Source of the DNA: Candidatus Methanobinarius endosymbioticus
GTDB taxonomy: Archaea; Methanobacteriota; Methanobacteria; Methanobacteriales; Methanobacteriaceae
Reading direction: 5' to 3'
DNA length: 45,561 nucleotides
Assembly: GCA_003315655.1 (NCBI GenBank)
Contig: NIZT01000031.1
Span: 1-45,561, forward strand
The notes below the pieces were generated by a model. The model was not told the DNA's origin, searched no databases, and worked only from the letters and a program-made list of their open reading frames with translations. Made by a program: the position numbers and the translations under genes. Shown here piece after piece: positions 1-9,128 of this stretch; position 1 is the stretch's first letter; every line of letters starts with the position of its first letter.

Positions 1-282
1 TATAAAAGTTTTTTATCCTTATTTTCATTATTTAAATATAAATATTTATATAAAATATATAATTAGTATTACTAATATAATAATTAATATTAATTATACT
101 ATAATTTTTATATTTTATACATTAATTTTTTATATATTAATTATTTTTTTGTAATTTTCTTTAAATAATTGTATAAAAAGTTATCAGATGATATAACAGA
201 ATATTAGAAATATATAACTATATATAAATGCAATGTAAAAAAAACCTCATTATTATAAATAATATGGGGTACATATATTAAC
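1..282. other. AT-rich leader of the window, no gene
   Basis: Nothing but A/T-rich sequence and short A/T inverted repeats is visible. A purine stretch, TGGGGT, lies 12 bases before the ATG at 283 and is a weak candidate ribosome binding site. No promoter could be placed with confidence. Confidence 0.5.
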
Positions 283-765
283 ATGATTAAAAGAAGTCAA
301 AGTCATATTGAGATTCATAACAAAATTATTTATAGGACTGAAACAACAACGGGATGGTCAATATTAATAATGCCTGATGGAATATTACTAGATAATTATC
401 ATCATGGATATATTCATATACATCCAAATCCTAATAAACATAATATTAAAGAGAAAATAAAAGATAATAATCGAGATAAAATATATATGGTTGTATGTAA
501 TCATATTAATCATCACATGGATTTAGCTCTGAAAACTTTGATCATGGAGTTGAAAAAAATGATAATATCTTTGATAAAAGAACAAAAAGGAAGTGAACTT
601 GTTCAAGAAATGGAAAAAACTTATGGTTCCTTAGAAGAAGCTAAAAAATTATTCAAAAGAACTCCTAGAAACATGATTGTGGTTGATATCGAAAATTGGA
701 AATATTATAGAAAGCATCCTAATGAATATATAAAAAAACTACCAGTATTGTCACAAAACATTTAA
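283..765 (+). CDS. Toxin-like protein (TumE/DUF6516-like?) running on into an antitoxin N-terminus
   Basis: The 160-residue frame seems to join two proteins. Residues 1 to about 91 (PDGILLDNYHHGYIHIHPNP) recall the small TumE/DUF6516-type toxins that pair with HVO_A0114-type winged-helix antitoxins; this similarity is by eye only. From the ATG at 559 the frame reads as the beginning of such an antitoxin (VVDIENWKYYRKHPNE). A run of seven A at 553-559 sits exactly at the boundary. With one A fewer, the upstream frame would end GAG TTG AAA AAA TGA, overlapping the ATG of the next gene as ATGA, a normal toxin-antitoxin arrangement. The fusion is therefore probably a 1-base insertion or a sequencing error. 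The stop at 763-765 results from a second frameshift. Confidence 0.5.
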   Translation: MIKRSQSHIEIHNKIIYRTETTTGWSILIMPDGILLDNYHHGYIHIHPNPNKHNIKEKIKDNNRDKIYMVVCNHINHHMDLALKTLIMELKKMIISLIKEQKGSELVQEMEKTYGSLEEAKKLFKRTPRNMIVVDIENWKYYRKHPNEYIKKLPVLSQNI

Positions 766-980
766 CAATTGGTGAAGATGAATTTGAAATGTTGAATACA
801 ATTAAACAGGAAAAACCTCAATCAATAAGAGAATTACCTAAAATACTTCATAAAGATATTAGTTCAGTCCAACCTAAAGTAAAAAATTTGGCAAATGAAG
901 GATTAATTAAAATTAAAGATGGAAATAAAAATAGCAAAATTCCATATTTAAATTATGATGAAATTAATCTAGTTATTTAA
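559..980 (+). pseudogene. Frameshifted winged-helix antitoxin, HVO_A0114/COG4190-like
   Basis: The first part (559-762) and the second part (762-980) are in different frames. Joined through CAAAACA at 754-760, with one A added to the run, they read VLSQ-KHLTIGEDEFE and continue without a break into a winged helix: SIRELPKILHKDISSVQPKV, an NEGLIKI wing and a YDEI tail near the C-terminus. This layout is typical of HVO_A0114-type putative DNA-binding proteins that neutralise a neighbouring toxin and repress their own operon. A shorter product could start at ATG 789 but would lack the N-terminal part. Real inactivation, programmed frameshifting and a homopolymer sequencing error cannot be told apart from sequence alone. 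Confidence 0.6.
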
Positions 981-1239
981 TTTCTAAAAATAAAATTTTA
1001 ATAAAATAAAAATCCATTAATTTAAATGTTTTATCATTAAAATTTTCATGTTTATTTTTATATGCATAACTAATATATTATCAATAATTAGTTTTACTAT
1101 TTATAAATTAAATATTTAATATAAAATTTAATATTGTATTTAGTTTATAATATAACAATAAATATTAAAGATATTAATAATAACTAAATATAATAGTTAT
1201 AAAAATAATTTAATCACATGGTTTTAATTTTATAATTTA

Positions 1240-1677
1240 ATGATTATCATGATTCACAATATAAGATACAGAATATTTGTTTATGAAGATGAAAATGAAG
1301 AAGAACTAATTGAAGGTTTAAAAAACATTCTTCCTACAGCTAAAATTGAACGTGAAGTAGCTGAAGGTATGTTGGAGGATAAAATTGTAATTTTATCTGG
1401 AAAAATTGATAAAAAAAAAGAAATAAAAGAATTTTTAAAAACTCTTTTAGCTATGGATAAAGATTTTTTAGAAAAATTATCCAAAGATCTTAATAGGAAA
1501 ACAGATGAAAACGGAAATCTTTTCCTTCGATTTTCAAAAGACTCGGCTTGTAATGAGAAATGGGAAATTTGTGATACTGGTGATTCTATACATCTTAAAG
1601 TTAAAATAGCTGCATATCCTGCTAAAAAAGAAGTAGCTATAAAATTACTAAATGAGGTTCTTGATGAAGTGTTATGA
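1240..1677 (+). CDS. RNA-binding protein, DUF54 family (archaeal exosome superoperon)
   Basis: This protein of about 145 residues contains IRYRIFVYEDENEEE near the N-terminus and ends in a segment with alternating charged and hydrophobic residues. It matches the archaeal DUF54 proteins, annotated as RNA-binding and usually the first gene before rnp3 in the exosome superoperon. The protein may start at ATG 1240 or, more like its relatives (MIHNIRYRIF), at ATG 1249; TGAT at 1240-1243 could serve as a weak ribosome binding site for the latter. Its 3' end overlaps rnp3 by 14 bases, so the two are surely co-transcribed. No catalytic residues are known for the family. Confidence 0.8.
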   Translation: MIIMIHNIRYRIFVYEDENEEELIEGLKNILPTAKIEREVAEGMLEDKIVILSGKIDKKKEIKEFLKTLLAMDKDFLEKLSKDLNRKTDENGNLFLRFSKDSACNEKWEICDTGDSIHLKVKIAAYPAKKEVAIKLLNEVLDEVL

Positions 1678-2392
1678 TTTAAATATTAAAGGAAATAGTT
1701 ATAACTGTAATAAAGAACTTATTTTAGAAGCTCATAGATTAGGTTGGGATTATTTTAATCTTTTATTTTCTCCTGAAAGTTATGAAAAAGCAATTAAATA
1801 TAAAAATAATTTAAGGGATGAAATAGAAGATATAATTATTAATAATCTACGAAATAAAATAGGATTAGAATTTGGAATTGAAATTCATCCTAAAAACCAA
1901 AATGAATTATATAAACTCACTAAAAAATATAGAAATAAAACTAAATTTATTTCTGTTTTAGGTGGGGATTTAGGAGTAAATCGTGGAGTTTGTGAAAATA
2001 TACAAGTTGATGTACTTTCAAGACCTTATCTTAATCTTCCTTCCTGCGGAATTAATCATGTATTAGCGAAAGAAGCTGTTAAAAATTATGTAGCTATTGA
2101 ACTGTGTTTTAATGACATTCTTTCTAGTTATTTAAGTTATAGGTCAAAAATAATGGCTCACTTTAGAGAAATTATTAAACTTCATAAAAAATTTAAATTT
2201 CCTTTAATAATAACAAGTGGTGCTTCTTCAATATGGGAAATTCGCTCTCCTCGTGATATTTCAGCTATTTTTAAATATCTTGATCTTTTTGAAGATGAAT
2301 TTAATAATACCATTCAAAATTATCCTCAAAAAATAATTGAATTTAATAATGAAAGAGAAAACATGATTATTTTAGGTGTTAAAAAAATATGA
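1664..2392 (+). CDS. rnp3: Ribonuclease P protein component 3 (Rpp30)
   Basis: Rpp30 is a TIM-barrel-like protein subunit of archaeal RNase P; together with Pop5 it activates the RNA in removing 5' leaders from pre-tRNA. Visible family landmarks are YDLNIKG at the N-terminus, the SRPYLNLPSCGINHVLAKEA segment in the middle and ITSGASSIWEIRSPRDI near the C-terminus. ATG 1664 was chosen over the in-frame ATG 1652 because a GAGG at 1654-1657 lies six bases before it and because family members begin M-(K/R)-(F/C)-YDL. The gene overlaps the DUF54 gene and is followed about 140 bases later by rnp2, its functional partner. Confidence 0.92.
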   Translation: MKCYDLNIKGNSYNCNKELILEAHRLGWDYFNLLFSPESYEKAIKYKNNLRDEIEDIIINNLRNKIGLEFGIEIHPKNQNELYKLTKKYRNKTKFISVLGGDLGVNRGVCENIQVDVLSRPYLNLPSCGINHVLAKEAVKNYVAIELCFNDILSSYLSYRSKIMAHFREIIKLHKKFKFPLIITSGASSIWEIRSPRDISAIFKYLDLFEDEFNNTIQNYPQKIIEFNNERENMIILGVKKI

Positions 2393-2532
2393 TGTTAATT
2401 AAATTATCTAATTAACCTAATGGATTAGCTATATTAATAAAACTAAAGAAAAATTAATTGAATGATGCTGGATATAATATAATAATCAAGATTAATTTTA
2501 AAATTATTATTTATTTTAAATGATTTGATATT

Positions 2533-2964
2533 ATGAAACTTAAAATATTACCTCCAACTTTACGAATCAATAAACGATATTTAGTATTGGATGTTAAATC
2601 AGAGGTAAAATTATCAAAAGATGAATTAGTTTCAGCGATTTGGTATGGTTGTTTAAGATTGTATGGGGAATCTGAAACCAGTGCATTTAATTTATGGTTA
2701 ATAAAATTTTATGATATTGCAGATAATAACTCTAATAATCATGATATTAATAATAAAATCATAAATAATGATAAAAAATCAATAAATGGAAAAAATAGTC
2801 AATATTATCATTTTAAAGCTGTTCTTAGATGCCAAAGAGGATATGAGGATAAAATTAGAGGAAGTTTATCTATGTTGTCAAATCATAATAATAAAAAAAT
2901 AGCTATCTCTACTATTGGTATATCTGGAACTATTGCATCATCAATAGAAAACTTTATTAACTAA
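2533..2964 (+). CDS. rnp2: Ribonuclease P protein component 2 (Pop5) with Asn-rich insertion
   Basis: Pop5 forms a heterotetramer with Rpp30 and helps the RNase P RNA catalytic domain. The sequence opens with LPPTLRINKRYLVLDV, includes WYGCLRLYGE, and ends with the FKAVLRCQRGYEDKIRGSL strand-helix, all typical of archaeal Pop5. Residues about 64-90 are a low-complexity Asn/Asp/Lys/Ser insertion in a loop between two conserved segments; most archaeal Pop5 proteins lack it. The gene follows rnp3, as expected in the exosome superoperon. Start ATG 2533 is preceded by TGAT, a weak ribosome binding site. Confidence 0.9.
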   Translation: MKLKILPPTLRINKRYLVLDVKSEVKLSKDELVSAIWYGCLRLYGESETSAFNLWLIKFYDIADNNSNNHDINNKIINNDKKSINGKNSQYYHFKAVLRCQRGYEDKIRGSLSMLSNHNNKKIAISTIGISGTIASSIENFIN

Positions 2965-3538
2965 GTTGCATATAAATATGTAAGTATAAATAAAAAATAT
3001 CTATCACTAAATCATGGAGGTTTAGTTTAATTTTAATGTGGATTTTTAATTTAAACTTATGAATTAATATTTGATTTGTAGTATAAATACAATATATAAA
3101 TAAATATTAATTAATATTTTATTAATTATATTTATTATTAATGCATATTATTAATATATTTTATATAAATATTATTTATATAATGTTATAGTATTTATTC
3201 TGCTTAATGACTTATTATTACATATTAATAATTAATTATTGTTTATAGCAATTAAAATGTTATATTTGTCGATTTATATTCTTTATATTAAAAATTATTA
3301 TATGTGATTATTATATGATTGGGATGTTTTTATAACATCTTTGATAATTTAAACGATAAATAAAATCAATACATTGAATTAAGGGGTTATTTAAAAATTA
3401 TATTATAATTAAACTTTATAATCTATTGGATATAAATAAATTAATAAAAAAAATAATTTAAATCACATTTAAAATAATGAAAATAAGATTATTAATTAAA
3501 AATAATTTTAATTATCAACAAACGCGAGGTATAATATT
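2965..3538. other. 574-base spacer between rnp2 and psmA
   Basis: No coding frame of interest is seen. A TATA-like ACTTTATAATC lies at 3413-3423, about 120 bases before psmA, and may be its own promoter. The purine-rich ATCATGGAGGTTTAG near 3013 looks like an isolated ribosome binding site without a following frame. In compact archaeal genomes these genes are nearly contiguous, so the spacer is unusual mainly for its length. Confidence 0.4.
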
Positions 3539-4312
3539 ATGCAAACTTTACAAAATTCTGGATATGATAGGGCTATTACTGTCTTCAGCCCAGATGGAAG
3601 ACTTTTCCAAGTAGAATACGCAAGAGAAGCAGTGAAAAGAGGAACAACTTCTTTAGGCGTAAAATCAAAGGAAGGAATAGTTCTTTTAGTTGATAAAAGA
3701 ACTACAAGTAAACTTGTAGAATATAAATCCATTGAAAAGATCTTTCAAATAGATGATCATATTGGGGCTGCTACTTCTGGTTTAGTAGCTGATGCAAGAG
3801 CATTGATCGAAAGAGCTAGAATGGAATCTCAAATTAACAAAATTACTTATAATGAGCCAATTAGAGTTGAAACTTTAGCTAAAAAAATCTGTGATATGAA
3901 ACAGATGTATACTCAAAATGGAGGGGTACGTCCATTTGGTTCTGCTCTTATTATTGGAGGAGTAACTGATAGTGGTTGTAAACTTTTTGAAACTGATCCA
4001 AGTGGAGCTTTAATTGAATATAAAGCAACTGCAATTGGTTCTGGAAGAAGTGCAGCTATGGATGTATTTGAAGAAAACTATAAAGAAGATTTAACTATTA
4101 ATGAAGCTATTGATTTAGCTTTAGATGCTGTTTATGAAGCCCCAGAAGGTAAAACTACTGCTGAAAGCGTTGAAATAGCTATTATCGATAAAGATTCTAA
4201 AAAATATAGAAAAATTTCTGATGAAGAAGTAGTAAATCATGTTGATGCTCTTCTTGCAAGAAATGATACTAAAAATGATCTTGATGAAGAAGAAATAGAT
4301 GAAGAAGAATAA
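3539..4312 (+). CDS. psmA: Proteasome subunit alpha
   Basis: This forms the outer heptameric rings of the archaeal 20S proteasome, gating substrate entry and docking the PAN ATPase. The alpha-subunit signature GYDRAITVFSPDGRLFQVEYA is at residues 8-28. The long N-terminal helix with gate residues is present, there is no processed N-terminal Thr, and the acidic C-terminal tail (DLDEEEIDEEE) is typical. Length, 257 residues, is normal. The start has GCGAGGT in front, nine bases before the ATG. It lies between rnp2 and SBDS, the standard position in the exosome superoperon. Confidence 0.97.
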   Translation: MQTLQNSGYDRAITVFSPDGRLFQVEYAREAVKRGTTSLGVKSKEGIVLLVDKRTTSKLVEYKSIEKIFQIDDHIGAATSGLVADARALIERARMESQINKITYNEPIRVETLAKKICDMKQMYTQNGGVRPFGSALIIGGVTDSGCKLFETDPSGALIEYKATAIGSGRSAAMDVFEENYKEDLTINEAIDLALDAVYEAPEGKTTAESVEIAIIDKDSKKYRKISDEEVVNHVDALLARNDTKNDLDEEEIDEEE

Positions 4313-4324
4313 ATTATTAGAAGA

Positions 4325-4375
4325 ATAAATTAATTTTTAATTTATCCCTCTTTATTTATTTTTAATTTTATTTCT
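4325..4375 (+). terminator. Hairpin plus T-rich tract after psmA
   Basis: A 9-bp perfect inverted repeat (ATAAATTAA / TTAATTTAT, loop of three T) sits 13 bases after the psmA stop and is followed by T-rich sequence. The stem is pure A/T and so weak; the T-rich run alone could terminate an archaeal polymerase. Confidence 0.4.
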
Positions 4376-4575
4376 TTAATTTTATCATTTAATATATGTA
4401 TTATTAATATATCCATTATTTAATATATCGAAGTATTATTTAATATCTGGAATATTTATTATTCTTGAATAGTTATAATATTCAATTTTATTATTGATTT
4501 ATTTGATAATGAATATATTAAGTTAATAATTTATTATATAAGTTTGATAAGGATTTACTTAAAAGAGGAAATACA

Positions 4576-5277
4576 ATGGTTAACATTGATGAAGCTATAA
4601 TAGCTAGATTAGAATCTCATGGTGAAAAATTTGAGATTTTGGTTGATCCTGATTTGGCAGCTGACTTTAAAAATCCTGATAAAGAAAATATTGCTATTGA
4701 ATATGTTTTAGCTGTTGAAGATATTTTTAAAGATGCTAAAAAAGGGAATACTTCTTCTGATGAAGCTATGGAAAAAGTATTTAACAAAACTGATGTTTTA
4801 GAAGTTGCAACTGAGATAATTAATAAAGGACATATACAACTTACTGCTCAACAAAAGAGAAATATGCAGGAAGAGAAAAGATTAATGGTTATTAATAAAA
4901 TAGCTAGAAAATCTATAAATCCTCAAACTGGACTTCCTCATCCAACAACAAGAATTGAAAATGCTATGGAAGAAACTAAAGTTAAAATAGATCCATTCAA
5001 ACCCGTTGATGAACAAGTTCAAGTTGTTTTAAAAGCTATTAAAATTAAAATCCCTATTCGTTTTGAACATGTAAAAGTTGCAGTGAGACTTCCTGGCTCA
5101 GTAGCAGGAAATGTTTTTTCAACTATATCTAAATATGGTAAAATTCTTAATGAAGAATGGCAACAAGATGGTTCTTGGATAGCTATGGTTGAAATACCTG
5201 GTGGAATCCAAGAAGAATTTAACTTAAAAATGAATGAGATTTCTGGTGGAGATGGTGAAACTAAAGTTATCAAATAA
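4576..5277 (+). CDS. sdo1: Ribosome assembly/maturation factor SBDS
   Basis: SBDS (Sdo1) is the orthologue of the Shwachman-Bodian-Diamond protein, which in eukaryotes works with EFL1 to release eIF6 from the 60S subunit. The archaeal protein likely has a related role in large-subunit maturation. Visible parts are the N-terminal FYSH domain (to about residue 85), the helical middle containing the conserved [17 protein letters not shown], and a C-terminal ferredoxin-like domain with [13 protein letters not shown] and [10 protein letters not shown]. Length, 233 residues, is standard. GAGGAAATACA precedes the ATG. It is encoded between psmA and rrp4, as in other euryarchaea. Confidence 0.96.
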   Translation: MVNIDEAIIARLESHGEKFEILVDPDLAADFKNPDKENIAIEYVLAVEDIFKDAKKGNTSSDEAMEKVFNKTDVLEVATEIINKGHIQLTAQQKRNMQEEKRLMVINKIARKSINPQTGLPHPTTRIENAMEETKVKIDPFKPVDEQVQVVLKAIKIKIPIRFEHVKVAVRLPGSVAGNVFSTISKYGKILNEEWQQDGSWIAMVEIPGGIQEEFNLKMNEISGGDGETKVIK

Positions 5278-5590
5278 TTACATTTTCTATTAAATTTTTT
5301 ATTAAATAGTATTTATTAATTATTTATTCGGTATATAATAATTAATTAATAATAATAGTATTTAGTAGACTTAATTGAATTTATCTATATGTAATATTTA
5401 AAAATAATTAAATAGTATTTCATCGATTTTGATAAGATTTAATGGAATTTTATAAGATTTTATATAATTTTATAGAGTTTAATGGAAATAAATATTGTTA
5501 ATATTTTTTAATCTTATTTAATAGTATTTAGTTTAATTAATTAATAGTTTACTTGATTATATTCATAAAATTTTACCCTATGGGGGCATA
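5278..5590. other. 313-base spacer between SBDS and rrp4
   Basis: AT-rich, with four near repeats of TTTTATA(T/G)A/TTTAATGG between 5440 and 5485 that include TATA-like strings and could hold an internal promoter. The purine stretch TGGGGGC at 5581-5587 is the rrp4 ribosome binding site. No gene is visible. Confidence 0.4.
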
Positions 5591-6679
5591 TTGTACATGA
5601 TACACGTAGAAGATAAAGAATTAGTTGTCCCAGGACAAATATTAGCTGAAGAGGACTATTATTCTGGAAGAGGAACTTTTAAAGATGGAGATTCAATTTG
5701 TTCATCTTTAATGGGTTTAGTTTCTCTCAGAAACAAAAAAATTAATGTTATTCCTCTCAAAAGTAAATATGTTCCAAAAAAAGGTGATGTGGTAATTGGA
5801 GAAATTGATGACGTTCGTTTTTCAATGTGGGGTGTGGATCTTAACTCCCCTTACTCTGGAATTTTACCTGCATCAGAAGTTTTTGGTAGAGAAAAAAAAG
5901 AACTAAGTAAAGTGTTTAATGTTGGTGATGTTCTTTTTTTAAGAGTTGTAGATGTTGATGAAGTCAAAAAAGTTAAATTAGGTTTAAAAGGCCGTGGAAT
6001 GGGTAAGTTTAAAGGAGGAATACTAGTTAATATTACTCCTACTAAAGTTCCAAGACTTATTGGTAAAAAAGGCTCCATGATTAATATGATTAAAGATAAA
6101 ACTAAATGTAAAATAGTTGTTGGTCAAAATGGTCTTGTTTGGGTCAAAGGTGAAAAAGGAATGGAGCAAATCACTAAAAATATTATAAATATTATTGAAG
6201 CTGAAGCTCATACATCTGGCCTTACTAACAGAATTGGAGACAAACTATTTTTATTAGTTGATGGAAAATTACCTGAAAAGCAAGAAGAAGAATTTGAAAT
6301 TACTCCTGATGATTTAGAATCTATTGAAGATGATGATGGATCTAATAATGAAAATGGTAATGATTCTAAAATCAATGATAATAATGAAAGTACTGATGCT
6401 AGTACTGAAGAAGATGAATTGGAAAAACCAAAACTTGAAAATATTAAAGAAGAAATTGAGTCTGATTTAAAGTTTAATTCTGAAAAAGAAGATAAAAATG
6501 AAAAAACTAGTTATTTAGATACTTTTAATCATTTAAAAGCTAAAAATAATAATAGTCATGGTTTAGGTGAAATAAATAAAGAAGATGTTAGTTCTCCTAC
6601 TCTAAATATTCAAAATTCTTCTAAAAGCGAAGACGATAATAAGATAAAACCAGTTACTAGTTGGAAAAAGAAAAATTAG
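5591..6679 (+). CDS. rrp4: Exosome complex RNA-binding protein Rrp4, with long acidic tail
   Basis: Rrp4 caps the Rrp41/Rrp42 ring and feeds RNA into it. The N-terminal domain ([11 protein letters not shown]), an S1 domain (about residues 62-130: [19 protein letters not shown]) and a KH domain (about 140-205, with [15 protein letters not shown] as the GxxG loop) are all present. Residues from about 235 to 362 form an acidic, Asn/Ser-rich extension that most archaeal Rrp4 proteins lack; it ends in a basic SWKKKN. The frame opens at TTG 5591, four bases after TGGGGGC; ATG 5597, giving MIHVEDKE, is the alternative. rrp41 and rrp42 follow. Confidence 0.94.
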   Translation: MYMIHVEDKELVVPGQILAEEDYYSGRGTFKDGDSICSSLMGLVSLRNKKINVIPLKSKYVPKKGDVVIGEIDDVRFSMWGVDLNSPYSGILPASEVFGREKKELSKVFNVGDVLFLRVVDVDEVKKVKLGLKGRGMGKFKGGILVNITPTKVPRLIGKKGSMINMIKDKTKCKIVVGQNGLVWVKGEKGMEQITKNIINIIEAEAHTSGLTNRIGDKLFLLVDGKLPEKQEEEFEITPDDLESIEDDDGSNNENGNDSKINDNNESTDASTEEDELEKPKLENIKEEIESDLKFNSEKEDKNEKTSYLDTFNHLKAKNNNSHGLGEINKEDVSSPTLNIQNSSKSEDDNKIKPVTSWKKKN

Positions 6680-6775
6680 AATTATTTAAATATTTTTTGA
6701 ATATAACTATTATAAAAATCTATAATGATTTTACTATAAAAATTATATAATAAATAAAAATAATATTATTAAGAG

Positions 6776-7495
6776 GTGATTTCTATCACTAAAAATGACA
6801 AAAGGGATGATGGGCGAAAATTTGATGAAATTCGTCCTTTAAAAATAGAAGCAGGTGTATTAGAAAGAGCAGATGGATCTGCTTACTTGGAAGTTGGTGG
6901 AAATAAGATTTTAGTGGCTGTTTATGGTCCAAGAGAATCTTATATTAGAAGATTATTAAAACCAAATACTGGTGTTATACGATGTAGATATAATATGGCA
7001 CCATTTTCAGTAGATGACAGAAAAAGACCTGGTCCTGACAGAAGATCAACAGAAATATCAAAAATTGCTGCTGAAGCACTTAGGCCTTCTTTAATGTTAG
7101 AAGGATTCCCAAGATCTATGGTTGATGTTTTCATAGAAATTATCGAAGCTGAAGGTGGAACTAGATGTGCAGGTATAACTGCTGCTTCTGTTGCCTTAGC
7201 TGATGCTGGAATTCCAATGAAAGATCTTGTTGTTGGTTGTGCTGCAGGTAAAGTTAATGATGAGATTGTTCTTGATTTATCTGAAAAAGAAGATAAAGAA
7301 GGTCAAGCTGATGTTCCAATAGCTATGATGTCAAGAACTGAAGAAATCACTTTACTTCAAAGTGATGGAAATTTATCTGAAGATGAATTTAAAAAAGCAC
7401 TTGACTTAGCCATGGAAGGTTGTAGACAAGTAAATAAGGTCCAAATAGAAGCTCTTAAGACAAAACATGCTCAAGATGTTGAGTCTGAGAGCTAG
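6776..7495 (+). CDS. rrp41: Exosome complex exonuclease Rrp41 (catalytic subunit)
   Basis: Rrp41 is the catalytic RNase PH-like subunit of the archaeal exosome; with Rrp42 it forms a hexameric ring that degrades RNA 3' to 5' using phosphate. Visible motifs are [20 protein letters not shown] at the N-terminus, the phosphate-binding [10 protein letters not shown] (about residues 84-93) and the acidic catalytic segment [14 protein letters not shown] with Asp about 173 and 179. The frame can begin at GTG 6776, but that codon lies inside the ribosome binding site AGGTGAT (6774-6780). ATC 6785, four bases downstream, is better placed (protein three residues shorter). rrp42 follows after 34 bases. 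Confidence 0.95.
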   Translation: MISITKNDKRDDGRKFDEIRPLKIEAGVLERADGSAYLEVGGNKILVAVYGPRESYIRRLLKPNTGVIRCRYNMAPFSVDDRKRPGPDRRSTEISKIAAEALRPSLMLEGFPRSMVDVFIEIIEAEGGTRCAGITAASVALADAGIPMKDLVVGCAAGKVNDEIVLDLSEKEDKEGQADVPIAMMSRTEEITLLQSDGNLSEDEFKKALDLAMEGCRQVNKVQIEALKTKHAQDVESES

Positions 7496-7529
7496 TTATA
7501 AGTATTTATATGTTATGTGAGGAATTATC

Positions 7530-8318
7530 ATGAATATTATACCTGAAATTACTAGAGAATGTATTACTGACCTTATTAATAATAATCAACGAGAGGATGG
7601 AAGAAATCTTGATGAATATAGGGACATCGGTATTGAAACAGGAATTATATCCAAAGCAGCAGGTTCTGCAAGAGTTAAAATAGGAAATAGTCAAGTTATT
7701 GTGGGAATTAAACCTCAACTTGGTGAACCTTTCCCAGACACTCCTGATGTTGGAGTTTTAATGACAAATGGTGAAATGTTACCTATGGCAGATCCAAAAT
7801 TTGAAGCAGGTCCTCCAAGTGAAGCATCTGTTGAACTTGCACGTGTTGTAGATAGAGGAATACGTGAAATTGTTGATCTTGAAAAATTATGTATTGAACC
7901 TGGAAAAAAAGTATGGATGTTGTTTATTGATTTGCATATAATTGATTTTGATGGAAATCTTTTTGATACTGCAACACTTGCTGTACTGAGTGCTCTTAAG
8001 AATACTAAATTACCAGTAGCTAAAATGGTTGATGATGAAAGTGTCATTAATGAAGAAACTACTATGGACCTACCTTTAAGAGGTACTGAAGCAATGTGTA
8101 CTTTTGTTAAAATTGGAGAAAATGTTGTCTTAGATCCTTCTTTAGATGAAGAAGCTATTTTAGATGCGAGACTTTCCATTGGAATAACAGATGCTGGTAG
8201 TATTTGTGCTATGCAAAAAGGTGGAGACAAACCATTAACTAAAGATGATATTTTAGAAGCTGTTTCAACAGCATATTCTAAAGTTCCAACTTTAATAGAA
8301 AAAGTTAAAAATGCTTAA
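7530..8318 (+). CDS. rrp42: Exosome complex component Rrp42 (non-catalytic)
   Basis: Rrp42 is the structural RNase PH-like partner of Rrp41; it lacks the catalytic aspartates but helps bind RNA at the active site in Rrp41. The family pattern is clear: NQREDGRNLDEYRDI, GSARVKIGNSQVIVGIK, GPPSEASVELARVVDRGIRE and a C-terminal LTKDDILEAV. Length, 262 residues, is normal. ATG 7530 has GTGAGG eight bases upstream. The short gap from rrp41 suggests co-transcription and assembly as a pair. Confidence 0.96.
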   Translation: MNIIPEITRECITDLINNNQREDGRNLDEYRDIGIETGIISKAAGSARVKIGNSQVIVGIKPQLGEPFPDTPDVGVLMTNGEMLPMADPKFEAGPPSEASVELARVVDRGIREIVDLEKLCIEPGKKVWMLFIDLHIIDFDGNLFDTATLAVLSALKNTKLPVAKMVDDESVINEETTMDLPLRGTEAMCTFVKIGENVVLDPSLDEEAILDARLSIGITDAGSICAMQKGGDKPLTKDDILEAVSTAYSKVPTLIEKVKNA

Positions 8319-8858
8319 TAATAGATTATTTAGCTATTATCACATTTTTATATATTAAATTTTTATATAACTTTTATTTATATTTATTTATAAATAATTA
8401 TTATTACTTAATTTATTATTTAATTATTTATTTATATTAAACAATTATTTAATTTTTTAATAAATTTTTTAATAATTTTATTAAATCATATTATTAATAA
8501 AATATTATAACTTTTTCAATAAATTTTAATTTATTTACAATAAAATTACTTAATTTCAATTAATTATCTATCTTTAAATGAATTAAATTGATTATTTATT
8601 TTTTTTAAAATTTTCAATTATTATATTTTTATTTAATATTCAATTTATAAATTGATGATAGTGGAATGATGATGAATAGGATAAAAAACATTAACTTTAT
8701 ATAGTATTTACGACCAATTTATTATATCATATGAATTTTACTAACTAAGGGAAATAAGAATTTATATCGATTGATTTCTTATAATATTATAGTTTTATAC
8801 ATATTCATAATGGTTAATTTTAAATAATAATTTATTTCAAGTTTATAAAAGTGATATT
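8319..8858. other. 540-base spacer before eL43, with promoter
   Basis: The first 350 bases are A/T monotony with many TTATTTA/TAATAAT words. A good TATA element lies at 8695-8704, after which about 130 bases of leader precede the eL43 gene. No frame or RNA gene is visible. The spacer splits the exosome genes from the eL43-rpoP-Brix group. Confidence 0.5.
8695..8704 (+). promoter_or_regulatory. TATA box for eL43/rpoP
   Basis: CTTTATATAG is a good archaeal box A. Transcription would begin near 8728, giving a leader of about 130 bases before the ATG at 8859. The leader contains an ATAAGAA/TTCTTAT inverted repeat. Confidence 0.5.
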
Positions 8859-9128
8859 ATGCCAAGAACAAAAAAAGTGGGAATTACAGGAAGATTTGGA
8901 GCAAGACACGGAAGAAAAGCTAAAAGATCTGTAAAATCCATTGAAGAAAACATGAAAAAGAAACATGTTTGTCCTAAATGTGATAGACCTTATGTTAAAA
9001 GAACTGCTGTGGGAATTTGGAAATGTAGTAAATGTGGTGTTGTATTCACTGGTGGAGCTTATGTTCCTGAAACTCCAATGGTCAAAACAGCTAATAAAAA
9101 CATAAAAAGAGTAGTCGGAGGGGACTAA
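8859..9128 (+). CDS. rpl37ae: Large ribosomal subunit protein eL43 (L37Ae)
   Basis: This 89-residue basic protein of the 50S subunit carries a C4 zinc ribbon: Cys 38, 41, 56 and 59 in CPKC and CSKC. The N-terminal [18 protein letters not shown] is the conserved rRNA-binding segment. ATG 8859 has AAGTGATATT before it. The stop TAA at 9126-9128 abuts the rpoP start TTG at 9129, so the two genes are translationally coupled, an arrangement common in archaea. Confidence 0.97.
   Translation: MPRTKKVGITGRFGARHGRKAKRSVKSIEENMKKKHVCPKCDRPYVKRTAVGIWKCSKCGVVFTGGAYVPETPMVKTANKNIKRVVGGD

Noticed and set aside
3013-3030. GGAGG in the rnp2-psmA spacer as the start of a small gene
   Set aside because: The following frames close within a few codons.
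7715-8230. Long open frame opposite rrp42 on the minus strand
   Set aside because: It is a shadow of the rrp42 codons; the product is Ser/Ile/Pro-rich without domain or ribosome binding site.
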